A model generated the notes under the pieces. It saw nothing but the letters and a program-made list of their open reading frames with translations. It did no database searches and was not told the DNA's origin. From the NCBI RefSeq assembly GCF_049634645.1, contig NW_027465908.1, forward strand, positions 7,626,001-7,690,000: a stretch of 64,000 nucleotides of DNA, in the 5' to 3' direction. The stretch comes from Pelodiscus sinensis. Its lineage: Eukaryota; Chordata; Testudines; Trionychidae. Numbering within the stretch: the stretch's first letter is position 1; each line of letters starts with the position of its first letter. A program made the translations under genes and the position numbers. Positions 21,168 through 30,911 of the stretch are shown in pieces.

Positions 21168-21539
21168 GCTGTGTCTACACTGGCCCCTTGAATTTCCGGA
21201 AAAGCACTGATGATCTACTGTATAATCATCAGTGCTTTTCCAGAAAAACTATGCTGCTCCCATTCAGGCAAAAGTCCTTTCCTGGAAAACTGTTCCGCAA
21301 AAGGGCCAGTGTAGACAGCACAGATTTCTTTTCCGCAAAAAAGCCCCGATCACGAAAATGACGATCGGGGCTTTTTTGCGGAAAAGCACATCTACATTGG
21401 CACAGACGCTTTTCCGGAAAAAGTCCTTTTCCGGAAAAGCATCCTGCTAATGTAGGCGCGCTTGTTCCAGAAATACTTAGAATGGAAAACTTTTCTGTTT
21501 TAAGCATTTCCGGAAAATCATGCCAGTGTAGACGTAGCC
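21168..21539. mobile_element. MITE, TTTCCGGAAA-core family, intact
   Basis: The ends GCTGTGTCTACACTGGCCC and GCCAGTGTAGACGTAGCC are inverted repeats. The centre has the palindrome AAAAAAGCCCCGATC...GATCGGGGCTTTTTT. It is about 370 bp and collinear with 60429-60796. It shows the uninterrupted form of the element split at 7738. Confidence 0.8.
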
Positions 21540-21545
21540 ACAGAG

Positions 21546-21905
21546 GCTACATCTAAACTAGAAGTTTTCTCCTTAAAAAAATATGTTAATGAGGGACTCG
21601 ATTGCATGAGTCACAATCTCATTTGCATATTTTCTGCCAATGGGATTTTTCTGCAAAAACAAGCAGTGTGAACGTTTTTTTTGCACAAAACCCTCTTTCC
21701 CCACAAGATTCTTATGTCCTCCAAAAGAGGTATCCTGATTTTGCAGAAAAAGGGGGTTTTGCACAGAAAGAAAACTTCCATACTGCTTGTTTTTGCACAA
21801 CAACACCAGCGCAAAATCAGTTTGGCAGAAAATATGCAAATAAGACCATGACTCATGCAAATAAGACCCTCGTTAGCACATTTTTTTGCCAAGAAAACTC
21901 ATAGG
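21546..21905. mobile_element. MITE-like element with TTTGCATA/TTTTGCAAAA words
   Basis: It begins GAGGCTACATCTAAACTAGA and is rich in ATTTGCATATTTTCTGCC near one end and its reverse complement GGCAGAAAATATGCAAAT near the other. It forms a long imperfect hairpin. No frame survives. Confidence 0.6.
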
Positions 21906-21970
21906 CATGTTCTTCTCAGGGGTTAGGTACCTTTCTGCCCTAGGAAGACGTGTGGCCAAAACACAGGCCT

Positions 21971-21992
21971 CGCTGTGAGCAGGATTTGAACC
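21971..21992 (-). pseudogene. tRNA-Ser(TGA) 3'-end fragment
   Basis: The minus strand reads the T arm and acceptor 3' side of Ser(TGA), ending CTCACAGCG. It breaks off right after the T loop. The next bases on the plus strand are a fragment of a Tyr tRNA 3' exon (CCTTAGGTTGCTGG, about 22003-22025). So two tRNA loci are fused head to head here. Confidence 0.65.
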
Positions 21993-22222
21993 TTGGTAAG
22001 TCATCCTTAGGTTGCTGGCTTGAAGAAGAGCCTTTTCCCTAGAGTTCACCTTTTGCACAAGCTGCTTGCCTGGAGTCCATGTTTTCAGAGCCCTGCACTC
22101 AATTGACAATAAGATTCTGCGTACCAGTTGCCAATCACGTTTCTTGTGCTGCACAGGCCTTGAGACCCTGGAAGGCTGGAGGGAAATGGGGAATGGCTGC
22201 ACTTTGTTAGCTGCAACCATAA

Positions 22223-22486
22223 ATTAGTTTTAGAGACACTTTTCTTTTTTCAGAAGAGGCTTTTCCGACATTTGGCCCATCTACAGGGATCCAAATGTGG
22301 GGATAACCTCCTCTTTTAGAAGAGTCCTTATTCCTAATAAAGTGAGGAATACAGGCCTTCCGCAAAAACATGCCCACTTTTTTGGAAAGTGGTGGGGAAA
22401 AGTGGACCGGTTCCTTGGATGTGGCACAGTTTTTCCAGGACACGAGAGTTATCCTGGAAAAACTTAGCAGTAGAGACATAGCCCCG
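22223..22486. mobile_element. MITE-like element, TTTTTCAGAAGAGG family
   Basis: It extends from AGACACTTTTCTTTTTTCAG to CAGTAGAGACATAGCCCC, with CATCTACAGGG in the middle. A relative occupies about 55415-55645 next to another Thr tRNA. It is non-coding. Confidence 0.5.
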
Positions 22487-22489
22487 TAG

Positions 22490-22563
22490 GGCGCCATGGT
22501 TCAGCTGGCTAAAACACCTACCTCATACATAGGAAATCCTATGTTCAACTCCCATTGTTCCCT
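22490..22563 (+). pseudogene. tRNA-Thr-derived pseudogene, anticodon CAT
   Basis: The body and D arm (GGCGCCATGGTTCAGCTGGCTAAAAC) are those of the Thr family. The anticodon loop reads CTCATAC, giving CAT (a Met anticodon). The acceptor 3' side TTGTTCC pairs poorly and the T stem has mismatches. I judge it non-functional. Confidence 0.7.
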
Positions 22564-23055
22564 TGTTGTAGCCTTTGCTCACATTTTCCTATGCCCTGCT
22601 GGGACACAGAAGAGGCCTCCCTGGCCACCCATGGAACTGCTGGTTCAGGAAAAGGCTGATTAGAGAGGAACGTTGGGAAGAAGGAAACCACAAGGCTGGA
22701 GCGGGTACAGAGGTTGCTGTGACTGATACTGGCTGGGCAGGGCTCTGACTTCCACTCTGAGCCCCTGGGTACCACAAACTGGCAACTGAATCCTGCTCCA
22801 TGGTTGTCCCAGCGCTCTGGGAGCAAGCGATGTGCCTGTAACTGCCTGCTGGGATGTGGGCCCTGCGCTGCCTGGTGGGGGAGGGAACAAACACAGTGGG
22901 ACAGTCCAGCCCTTCCACTGGATTCAAACCAGGCCAGTCGGAGCCTCTCGTGCTCACCGAGGGGGATTCCCCACTTGCTGCCTTGGAAGCTGCAGTCACA
23001 TCACAGAGCCGGAGGCATCTTTCTGAAAGGGCCGGTTGTAAAAGTGCTTCTTATA
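22564..23055. repeat. Spacer: inverted Thr-module flank plus Ile-module flank
   Basis: 22560-22840 is the reverse complement of the Thr tRNA flank at 4010-4275 and 58770-58875. 22840-23040 matches 35740-35960. No gene is seen in this stretch. Confidence 0.65.
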
Positions 23056-23129
23056 GGCCGGCTAGCTCAGTTGGTTAGAGCATGGTGCTAATAACGCCAA
23101 GGTCATGGGTTCAAGCCCCATGCTGGCCA
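23056..23129 (+). tRNA. tRNA-Ile(AAT)
   Basis: This is a 74-nt cloverleaf with acceptor GGCCGGC/GCTGGCC, D arm GCTCAGTTGGTTAGAGC, anticodon loop CTAATAA (AAT), T arm ATGGGTTCAAGCCCCAT and discriminator A. All stems pair. It is almost identical to the gene at 6280 on the other strand. No TTTT lies close behind it. Confidence 0.92.
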
Positions 23130-23846
23130 CAGGGGTGTCTGGTTTGGTGACTTGCCTTTGTGTAGCTGCCTGCTATGGACAGGGAAGGAGAAAGAAGCCC
23201 TGGGAGGTGAAGCAGCGGGAGGGAAGCGAGGAGCAGAGTGTCAGCTGCCAGCCGAGAGTCACAGGTGCCCTCTGCCTCCTGGGACCGCCCCTCCCTGAGC
23301 CGCCAGCCCCCTGTCTCTCACCGTGCGCCCCTTGGGGAGTCCACTTGCTCTGGGCTCCGGGGGCCTCCCGCTCCCACAGGGAATGACACAGCCCTGTGCC
23401 CTAGCCCAGAGCCACTCCCAGCCCGTGTGAAACAGGAGGGTTCATTGAGCATCTGACACAGCACAGGGACCCAGGCAGGCAGCAGGGGCTGCGGGTGGGG
23501 AGTGAGGGCACCAGAGGGGGCAGAGAAACAAGTAGCACCAAGACTCTTGGCAGCAGGGTCTGGCCACCCAACTCCCTGCCCAGGCTGCTGGGCCCCCGAC
23601 CACTTCAGCTGCCAGGTCAGCCCGGGAGCTAAGGCAGGAATGGGGGGAAGGAGCCAGTCAAACTGCAGGTGGCAGGAAACACCAGTCTCGCCTTCCTGGG
23701 CCAGGCACGACGGCATCATGTTAGTGACACGGCTGCCAGACATCCTGGACAGTTAATAACCAGCTAGAGGGGTTTATGGGGAGCTCAGTGTGGGGAGCCT
23801 AAGAGGAAATATTTAAAGGTCCCTGGTTCAATCCCAGGCTTTGCCA
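23125..23846. repeat. Inverted duplicate module F, arm 2
   Basis: Reverse complement of 16554-17277. It starts at the 3' edge of the Ile tRNA and ends at the Phe pseudogene. The boundary inside a tRNA gene edge suggests recombination used tRNA sequence. Confidence 0.85.
23774..23846 (+). pseudogene. tRNA-Phe(GAA) pseudogene
   Basis: Mate of the locus at 16554. The anticodon position still reads GAA and the T arm CCTGGTTCAATCCCAGG is intact. The acceptor 5' side TTATGGG does not pair with the 3' side CTTTGCC. The anticodon stem has a further difference (GAGGAAAT). Confidence 0.7.
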
Positions 23847-24676
23847 TGTCTCGGTGCAGCAGGGCCCTCTCTGGTCCCCTTGCTGTGCTAGTGCCCTGTG
23901 ACATCCTGTGACATCCCCTCATCCAACTTCACCACAGCCCAGCATTGTGGGTTTCTCTCCCCAATGTGCTGCAGAGAAAGCCCCTGTGTGTAACGGGCCT
24001 CAGGGAGCCCAGAGCAGAGGGATCCCCTCAACATACACAGTCCCAGCCCCAAGCCTTCCCCATATCCCTAGTCCTGTGCCCTGACTTCTCTACCCTCCCA
24101 CATCCTCACCCCTGGCCTGAGCCCCCCCCCCCCCCCCCCCACCGCACACTCTCCTCAAATCCCTGCCCTGAGTTGCCCACACTCCACATTTTAATTTCTT
24201 ACAGGTACTGTCCTATCACAACCCCTCCCCCAACTTCCTGCCTTGAGCCTCCCCCCACCCAAGGGGTGGTGCCCAATAGAACAGTCCCTGTGAGAAATGT
24301 GTCACTTTCACCCCTGGGAGCAGCTCAGCCATGCAAAGGGGCTGCCTGGGGCAGGACATTAGCCCTGGAGGGCAGGGGTGGGTGTGGCAGTGACATCACA
24401 AGGGCCTTTTGCAGCCCCTCAGCTTATTGGCTAAAGGAGGTTGGGAGGTGATGACCTCACAGAGAGTCCATGACAGTGGCCAGGTGGGACAGGCTGCAGG
24501 GCAGGGGCCATCTCAGAGACCCCCCCCCCCCATGGCTTTGCTGCAGGGAGTCTCCTTGAGAGTTGCCCTTGAGGCCTTTTCGGAGCCTTTTCCTTTCCCA
24601 CAACTAACTGACCTAGATGACAGACGTCCCTGTGGAGAAGGGAAGAGCCTCCAAAAAGGCCTGTGCAAATGCAGTC
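23847..24676. other. Gene-free spacer with poly-C run and module H
   Basis: 24190-24430 recurs at 37730-37990 (module H). A C homopolymer of about 20 bases begins near 24122. The remainder is GC-rich spacer with no recognised gene. Confidence 0.6.
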
Positions 24677-24749
24677 GGGGAATTAGCTCAAGTGGCAGAG
24701 CGCTTGCTTTGCATGTGAGAAGTAGTGGGGTTGATCTCCACAGAGGAGG
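24677..24749 (+). pseudogene. tRNA-Ala(TGC), acceptor damaged
   Basis: D arm GCTCAAGTGGCAGAGC, anticodon stem CTTGC/GTGAG around TTTGCAT (TGC) and T arm GTGGGGTTGATCTCCAC fit Ala tRNA. The acceptor 5' side GGGGAAT does not pair with the 3' side AGAGGAG, where ATTCTCC is expected. It is probably inactive. Intact-looking Ala(AGC) relatives are at 27671 and 52001. Confidence 0.65.
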
Positions 24750-24935
24750 AGAGTTGCCAGTTTTTCTTTTTACCAGCCAGGGGGCTAAGTGGCTCCAGTA
24801 GCCCCTCCCCTCCTGCTTTCTACTTGCTCTCCCCAAAAGCCAGCCACGCTGGGGTAGAGAATTGCTGGACGCCAGCCCTTCTGGGCCAGACAGTGGCAGG
24901 AGCACTGGAGACAGGTTGCAGATGGGGCAGAATTA

Positions 24936-25010
24936 GCTTCATTGGAAAACTGCTGCCTTTGCCCACGAGAGGAAGCAGGATTCACTCCCATCTTCTCCCA
25001 CCTACTCGCT
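24936..25010 (+). pseudogene. Ala-tRNA-like remnant
   Basis: GGCAGAATTAGCTTCATTGG resembles the Ala tRNA acceptor and D arm, and AGGATTCACTCCCATCTTCTCCC the T arm and 3' end. The anticodon arm reads CTGCCTTTGCCCACG and does not fold normally. It lies 187 nt after the damaged Ala(TGC) locus, so a decayed tandem copy is plausible. Confidence 0.35.
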
Positions 25011-25186
25011 GGTGCTGAGGGGCCGGCCCCTTTCCTGGAAGGTGACTTGCCTTGCATATGAGACAGCATCAGACCCCTGCCACCCGCCTGCTCCGTGTGG
25101 AGACCAAGTACCTGGGATGTGTGTTACACAAAAGCCTCTTGTTCCCTGCTCAGTTCCCAGCATTGGCTGCAGGAGCTAGCTTTCAT

Positions 25187-25258
25187 GGGGGTGTAGCTCA
25201 GTGGTAGAGTGTTTGACTGCAGATCAAGTGGTCCTTGGTTCAACTCCAAGTGCCCCCT
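25187..25258 (+). tRNA. tRNA-Cys(GCA)
   Basis: This is a 72-nt tRNA. Acceptor GGGGGTG/TGCCCCC, D arm GCTCAGTGGTAGAGT, anticodon loop CTGCAGA (GCA) in stem TTTGA/TCAAG and T arm CTTGGTTCAACTCCAAG all pair. A TTTT run occurs about 30 nt downstream. It differs from the 18910 gene at few positions. Likely functional. Confidence 0.93.
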
Positions 25259-25499
25259 TGGAAAATTTCCTTCCAGTGGAAATATTTTCCTTTCCAGTTC
25301 CATCACACTCTGGCTTTACATTGCTTGAGGTTCTTCATATTAATAAGAACCTTTAATACAGAGCTACTCAACTTTGGAAGCCCCGGGGGCCACAATGAAA
25401 TGGCATTTAACCAGGATGGACAGGAAAGGTGTCCCTAGTTAGTGTATTCCAGGAGCTGAGAATGGGTGATGGGAGGGATCACTTAACAATTGTCTGTGC

Positions 25500-26250
25500 T
25501 AAGGATTCCCTCGGGACAACTGTCGTGAGACAGGATCCTGGGGCAATTGGACAACTGGCATGGCCCAGTCTGGTTGCTTTGATGTTCTGTTTGGCCGTCT
25601 TGTCCCCTCTGGGCAAGGGAGAATGGACCCTCCATCCTGAAGCGGATGGAAAATGGCCTGCGAAAGGCTAGTGTAGGTGAGCAAAGGAGCAGCTTTTATG
25701 TGTCCCTGGTGGTCTAGTGGTTAAGATTCAGCACTCTTACTGCTCTGGCCTTGGTTGTATTCCCAGTCAGAGAAACCAGCTGCTACTTTCACATAACACC
25801 TGCCTAGTCATAATTGTCATGTGTTACAGCAGCTGTGACCCAAGAGGTTGGCTCATTCACATCTTTCCCTTACTGCTAAGACAACACTTGCCTTTTTCAA
25901 ATGGGGCAGAGCTGGGTGACTCAAACTGCCCCTCCCCTCTTCTGCATGGGCAGCACTGCAGGAAGCTCCGTGGCACACACAGCACTAGCCCAGCGCAGTG
26001 TCAGGTGGGTGTAAAATTCATTGGTTCAGTTTGGTTGTTGAAAGAGACAACCCAGAACTGGCTTCAGCCCCCACTCAGTAACCTGGGGAAATGACCCACC
26101 AGGCCTGGGCCCCTCGGAGAGGCAACGATTCCCCACTGGCCAGGGCAGAGCCTCCCTCTGACTCAGTCATGGAGCCTTCTCCCCCTGGTCCTGCCTCCCC
26201 CTTCACTCAGCTCTCACTGCTCGGTGCTGCCAGGGAGGGGCCTCCCTGCG
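25500..26250. repeat. Duplicated module E, inverted copy
   Basis: Reverse complement of 15190-16000 and 41290-41980, with the Glu-type tRNA locus in the same relative place. The spacer 25775-26591 continues into module I (26310-26590), whose inverted mate is at 40970-41220. Confidence 0.8.
25703..25774 (+). pseudogene. tRNA-Glu-derived pseudogene, anticodon CTT
   Basis: Acceptor TCCCTGG/TCAGAGA and D arm are Glu type. The anticodon loop reads CTCTTAC, giving CTT (Lys) instead of CTC. The T loop reads TTGTATT, which breaks box B, and the lower anticodon stem is mismatched. Inactive in my view. Confidence 0.72.
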
Positions 26251-26591
26251 AGAGCCGCCTGGGCAGGTTCCTGCCACAGAGACACGTCCCAGAGCAGGAC
26301 GGATGCTCAGACCGACACTGAGTGTTGCTCAGCGCTGGGGTGAGACAGGGAAGGACAAAAGGGTCTAACGGTGCCTGCAGCCTTTCAGAACAGCCCCCGG
26401 CCCCACCCCAAGTACCAGCCCTTCCCTCTGCCTCTGATGGGCTCCACTGGACACTGCCTGGACTCAGGCCTCCCCGGTGCCAGCCTAAGGGCTCTGGAGA
26501 AGACAGGGCAGCTCCAGGGGCGGAGTCCAGAGCCCCTGGCTGGGAAGGGATCAGGAAGCAGCTTTGAGGCTGGGCTGCTGCACAGTTTAGG

Positions 26592-27172
26592 CAGGGGTGG
26601 GCAATGACTTTTGATGGGGAACCACTCCCAAGCCTGCACTTTTCCATGCTATTATCGGAGGAGGTGGGGGTCTGGGATGGAGGCTGGGAGCAGACAGGAG
26701 CCTGGGGCAGAGGACTGGGGTGCAGGAATGGTTGCAGGGTGTTGGGTTGTGACTTGGGGCAGAGGATTGGGGTGCAGGATCTGGGAGGGGTGTGGGTTCA
26801 GGTGGGGGGAGAGGGTTTGGTTTAGGTGCGGTACCCGGGGGTTGAGGGAAGGGAGGGGCTGGGGTGTCAGTCAGGCTCTGGCTGGGAGACTTACCTGGCT
26901 CACTCCCGGCCAGCAGCCCAGCACATTTCTCAGGCAGCCTGTCTGCCTTGTCCCCACACAAGCTGCAGGGGCCATCTGGGTCGATGAATAAGACCCTGAG
27001 TGGAGGGGGGATGACGCTTCATATGGCCAGAAACCAGCCAATGGGATTGTGCTGGGAACAGGGACACTAACTGCCCAGCAGTCCCTGTTCTCAGCAGCTT
27101 GCGGGGGTGGGGCAAGCAGGGAGTGTCTTGATGGGCTAGATACAGCCCGCTGGCCTGTATTGCCCAGGCCTG
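26592..27172. mobile_element. hAT-like non-autonomous element
   Basis: The left end CAGGGGTGGGCAA and right end TTGCCCAGGCCTG are the short imperfect inverted ends typical of hAT elements. Flanking octamers AGTTTAGG and GCTTAGAG are similar but not identical, so a target duplication is only suggestive. The interior holds repeated GGGGTGCAGGA-type G-rich units (26650-26830) and no transposase. Pieces recur near 37985-38110 and 57330-57400. Confidence 0.6.
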
Positions 27173-27397
27173 GCTTAGAGGGAACCTTGGCTCTGGGGGA
27201 GGGGCGCTGTGGAAAGGCCAGTCTTGCCTTCCTGGGCAGGGCATGGTACCTGCAGCCTTTCAGATCAACCCTCAGCCAACAACCCAAGAACCAGCCCTTC
27301 CCTCCACCCTCACTGGAGTCTGCTGGGAACTACCTGGACTGAAGCCCACCCCAATTTCAGCATTAAGGATTGCCTGGAAATGAGAAAGCAGCTAAAG

Positions 27398-27502
27398 TAA
27401 CACTGGTGGGACTTGAACCCTTGGCCTTTGCCTGTCTAGTTGGGCTCACACTAGCCACTACAGCATAAATGCCCAACATGCTTTCCATTGTACCACAAAG
27501 CT
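27398..27502 (-). pseudogene. tRNA-Arg(TCT) pseudogene with intron, anticodon TTT
   Basis: Collinear with the intron-bearing Arg(TCT) locus at 51761, with the same 105-nt length. The anticodon loop reads CATTTAT, giving TTT rather than TCT, and the acceptor strands are mismatched. The T arm GGGTTCAAGTCCC is kept in part. Inactive copy. Confidence 0.72.
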
Positions 27503-27670
27503 TGAGGGACTGCTGAGTTTGTTATCTCCACTCTCTGCTTTGCAGCACGGCAATTGCTGGGGGAAAAGAAAGGGGAGCCAGGTCTGTCTCTTTTGGGAGA
27601 GCAGGTACCAAGAGGGAGGGGGCCACTGAGCACCCAACAGTGAAAATAAGGATAAGAACTGAGCTACAGT

Positions 27671-27743
27671 TGGAGAAAGTGGCCATGGATCCCACTGCCT
27701 CTCGCATGCTAAGCAAGCGCTCTACCTCTTCAGCTAATTCCCC
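27671..27743 (-). tRNA. tRNA-Ala(AGC)
   Basis: This is a 73-nt minus-strand tRNA with acceptor GGGGAAT/TTTCTCC, D arm GCTGAAGAGGTAGAGC, anticodon loop TTAGCAT (AGC) in stem CTTGC/GCGAG, and T loop ATCCATG. The T stem has one G-G mismatch and the acceptor one imperfect pair. It may be functional, and is less sound than typical Ala genes. Confidence 0.75.
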
Positions 27744-27854
27744 CGCCTACAAAAGATTTTGCTACCTCCCCTACCTTGTTCTGGAGCCCTCAACATCGCT
27801 GCCGCTGCCCAAGGCTCCGTTCTGAAAGGGCCACTTGTGAGACTGACACCCGTG

Positions 27855-27922
27855 GGCCGGCTAGCTCGGAGGTTTAGGACGTGGTGCTCATATCACACTG
27901 ACGCGTCTCAAGAGCAAGCCCC
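27855..27922 (+). pseudogene. tRNA-Ile-derived pseudogene
   Basis: It starts GGCCGGCTAGCTC like Ile(AAT), and GTGGTGCTCATATCACAC resembles a scrambled anticodon arm. The D arm and T arm are badly altered and no 3' acceptor is found. The duplicate at 52185 has the same lesions, so the gene was dead before module B duplicated. Confidence 0.6.
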
Positions 27923-28537
27923 TTGTTTCAAACCATAACGGGCTCGCTATTCCGACGTCCCTGCATGGCAGGAGGAGGGAGGGATGTTTTGGAACAGCGA
28001 TTTATTTCAAAGTAAGTGCTGTGTAGCCAGCCCCAAATTACAAAATAAGCTATTTCAAAATAGGCGCATTGATTATTTTGAACTATGGGACGCACCCCTA
28101 GTGAGTTAGAGCTGAACTCTGCCCCCAGCTCCCTGCTCCACCCACCCACGTACTGACTCCCTCGCTGCCATGGGCGGTTTGCATTGGCCTCTTCTCTCTT
28201 TAGCCAGGCTTCAGCCAGGACTGAGACTTAGGCAGGAGAATGTGACCTGGCTCCCTGCACCTGGGCCCTGCATTTCTCATCCCTTCAGAGACACTTGTTA
28301 GTGGAGGAATAAATCACAGTCACATGAGTGTAGATTATGAAACTTTGTAGTTGTTGTTGCCTTGGAAACTCCCCACAGACCTTCCCCTGGGGGCCCCGGC
28401 AGCCGCTCACACCGCACAGCTCACTTCGAGGTGAGGGTGCAGTGTAGACATGCCCGTCCTGTTGAGGGGCAGCTTGCTGGGGGGAGGCTCTGGCCACTTC
28501 CTTTCCTTGTCTCTCTCAGGGTGTGTCTACACTGCAG

Positions 28538-28971
28538 GGCTACATCTACACTGCAGGCTTTTTGTGTAAGAGCAACTGCTCTTGTGTAAAAACTTGCAGA
28601 GCGTCTACACTGCAGGCAGGTTCTTGCGCAAGTAAATTTATAGTGCAGCATCAGACAACAGGGCTTCTTGCGCAAGAATTATTCCTCTCCATGTGAGGAA
28701 TAAGCCCTCTTGTGCAAGAACTCGTCCACAAGGAGGCAGTGTGGATGGGCAACAGGGGTTTCTTGCTCAAGAAAGCCCGATATCTAAAATGCCCGTCAGA
28801 GCTTTCCTGTGCAGGAGAGCGTCCATACTACCATGTGCGCTCTTGCAGAAAAGCACTTCTCTTGTGCAACAGCACATGGCAGTGCAGAGACACTGTTGCG
28901 CAAGACCTTTTGCACAAGAACTCTTGCACAAAACAGTTCTTGAGCAAGAAGTCTGCAGAGTAGATGTAGCC
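28538..28971. mobile_element. MITE, CTTGCACAAG-core family
   Basis: It has inverted ends GGCTACATCTACACTGCAGG and CTGCAGAGTAGATGTAGCC, and the usual CTTGNNCAAG interior. A second partial end (GGTGTGTCTACACTGCAGG) sits just before it at 28519, suggesting a nested or tandem end. Its duplicate is 52792-53210. Confidence 0.75.
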
Positions 28972-29140
28972 AAGGGGTGTTTGGGTTTGTTACCAGCACT
29001 GAGCTTCGTACAACAAACCAGGGAACATTGTGAAAAGCCAAAACCTTCCCACCCTGGGTGTCCTTGGCCAGCCAGCAAGTGGCAGAAAGGTTCCCTGAAG
29101 AGCTGACTTCAGGTGATTTGAAACAAACCCTAACTGCTCA

Positions 29141-29222
29141 GATGAGGTGGCCGAGTGGTTAAGGCGATGGACTGCTCATCCATTGTGCTCTGCACGCATG
29201 GGTTCAAATCCCATCCTCATCG
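29141..29222 (+). tRNA. tRNA-Ser(GCT)
   Basis: This is an 82-nt class II tRNA. Acceptor GATGAGG/CCTCATC is perfect, the anticodon arm ATGGACTGCTCATCCAT gives GCT, the variable arm is TGTGCTCTGCACG, and the T arm is ATGGGTTCAAATCCCAT. Position 37 is C instead of the usual A. Otherwise sound. Confidence 0.88.
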
Positions 29223-30037
29223 GGTGTTAGTAGACTTCTCTCTTGCTTCTCCCAGAAGTTCAGTGCCAGCCCCTCCTGTATCCCTGCCTGCCCCAGCCCC
29301 TCCCACTGCAGCCTGGGGAAAGGGGAAATCTCCACAGAGACACTCCCAGCTGGGACCCTCAATCCCTTCTGCCCTCAAGGGGAAACCTCCCAAAGGAGAT
29401 TCCAGGCAGCCAGGCCATGGGGGTCTCTGAGATGCCCCAGCCCTGCAGCCTGTCCCACCTGGCTGTTGCTATGGTCCCTCTGTGAGGTCACTGCCTCCCA
29501 GCCAATGAGCTGAGGTGCTGCACAAGGCCATTGTGATGTCACTGCTGCCTTGCAGGCTCATGTCCTGCCCCTGGCCAGCCCCTTGGCATGTGTGAGCTCC
29601 TCTCCCTGCCCCCCTCACTCAGGGCTGGTTCTGGGGCTCAAGCAGGGAACATCAAAGGCTGCTCAGGGGGGGCCACATTGCTAGGCCAGGGGCCCTCCTG
29701 TGGGGCTGTGAGTGTTGCTGTCCCTGCTGTACAGACACGGCCATAGAGCCTCAGGAGGCTGTAGCGGTGGGAGACACTTCCCTGGATTCGGGAGGGAGAC
29801 GAGCTGTCAAGGCCCATGACTCGGAGCCAGCTACCGATACCCATGGAAAGCTGATTTTCAGAGGGGTGTGATCAGCCCTTCCTGTGTATCTGGCTACTTC
29901 AAAGGGACTAAATCAGGAGTTAAAAGTTGAAGAAGGGACAGTTAGAAGGTGAATTTCTGTCTCTGGCACTGTCCCACCTGACAAAGAATTTACATTCCTC
30001 TGCTTTCTGAGACAGTTGGCAAGGATGCTCCACAGTG

Positions 30038-30040
<3 letters not shown>

Positions 30041-30081
<41 letters not shown>

Positions 30082-30092
30082 CCTCTCTCTCC
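30041..30092. repeat. CT/GA microsatellite
   Basis: About twenty CT units run from 30041 to 30079, then CCCC and a few more CT units. The module B duplicate at 54244-54257 has only about six units. This looks like expansion after duplication. Confidence 0.9.
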
Positions 30093-30589
30093 AGAAGCTG
30101 TTCAGACCCCTCACTAGCCAATGCTGGTGTTAGGTGCAGATCTGAGTGCTAAAAGCCCAGGTGTGCAAAGTCAGAATGAAGGGATGCATTTTGCTGTAGC
30201 AGAGCAGGGTCTGTCTGTAGACAAAGCAGAGCCTGAGGATGAGAAGGCCCAGGAGAGGCAGAGACTCCAGAGCAGTGGGGCTAGTGATTTGGTCTGGCAA
30301 ACGGACAGAAAATCACCAGGCCCTGAGCATGGTGCGGGTAAAGCCCATGGGGACTACCTAGTCCATCAGATTTTATTATTTTCCTTGTTTGGGGGTTTAG
30401 AAATCACGTCTGAGCTGGTGGATTATTCTTATTGTGTGTAACTAAGCATTGCAGCCCAGGGATTTTCCTTGCATAATTAATTGGGGTCCGTTTTTGCCCA
30501 AGAGGCTTTTGCGCAAAGAGGAGCTGTGCAGACTGGGGCTCTTCCTGCCTCCTGCTTCCCCTGGCTCCAGCCTGAAAGGGCTCTAAATC

Positions 30590-30737
30590 GAGGTAGCTCG
30601 TCTACACTGGGGAGCCTGCCTTGGACTATTCTGAGGTTTCCCTGCAGTGTAGACGCGCTATTTCGAAATAAGCTATTTTGGAATAACTATTCAAGACCAG
30701 CTTATTCCAAAATAAATGTGCCGTGTAGTCGTAGCCA
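30590..30737. mobile_element. MITE fragment, TTTCGAAATAAGC core
   Basis: One half of the TTATTCC/TTCGAAATA family, ending ATGTGCCGTGTAGTCGTAGCC. It contains GCTATTTCGAAATAAGC, a near-perfect palindrome. It matches 19380-19535. Confidence 0.6.
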
Positions 30738-30816
30738 GAGGGATGAAGCAGCAGGAGGGAAGCCAGCAGTGCAGAGGCCAGCTGGAAAACTGAGTATCCC
30801 AGGTACCCACACACAC

Positions 30817-30875
30817 AGTACCATGTAGGTCAGGACTTTGAATCCTACAAGCTGAGTTCAAATCTCAGTGGGAGC
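30817..30875 (+). pseudogene. tRNA-Gln(TTG) pseudogene, D arm deleted
   Basis: The anticodon arm GTCAGGACTTTGAATCCTAC gives TTG, and the T arm CTGAGTTCAAATCTCAG is intact. The D arm is almost wholly missing. Flanks match those of the Gln(CTG) locus at 19637, so both stem from one ancestral unit. Confidence 0.62.
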
Positions 30876-30911
30876 TGCTGGGGTGAGCTTGTTGTTGTGA
30901 GGTTTTTCACA

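Larger units (their letters stand above)
27240..30740. repeat. Duplicated module B, copy 1
   Basis: The order Arg(TCT), Ala(AGC), Ile pseudogene, MITE pieces, Ser(GCT) and about 1.2 kb of spacer recurs at 51580-54760 in the same orientation. Spacer alignment is close throughout. Copy 1 has a long CT repeat at 30041-30079 where copy 2 has only a short one. The gene-free parts 27923-28537 and 29223-30816 hold module spacer only. Confidence 0.88.

Noticed and set aside
22905..22985. Possible tRNA with box B-like GGATTCAAACCAG
   Set aside because: No box A, anticodon arm or acceptor pairing could be found on either strand. The same text at 35800-35850 is no better.
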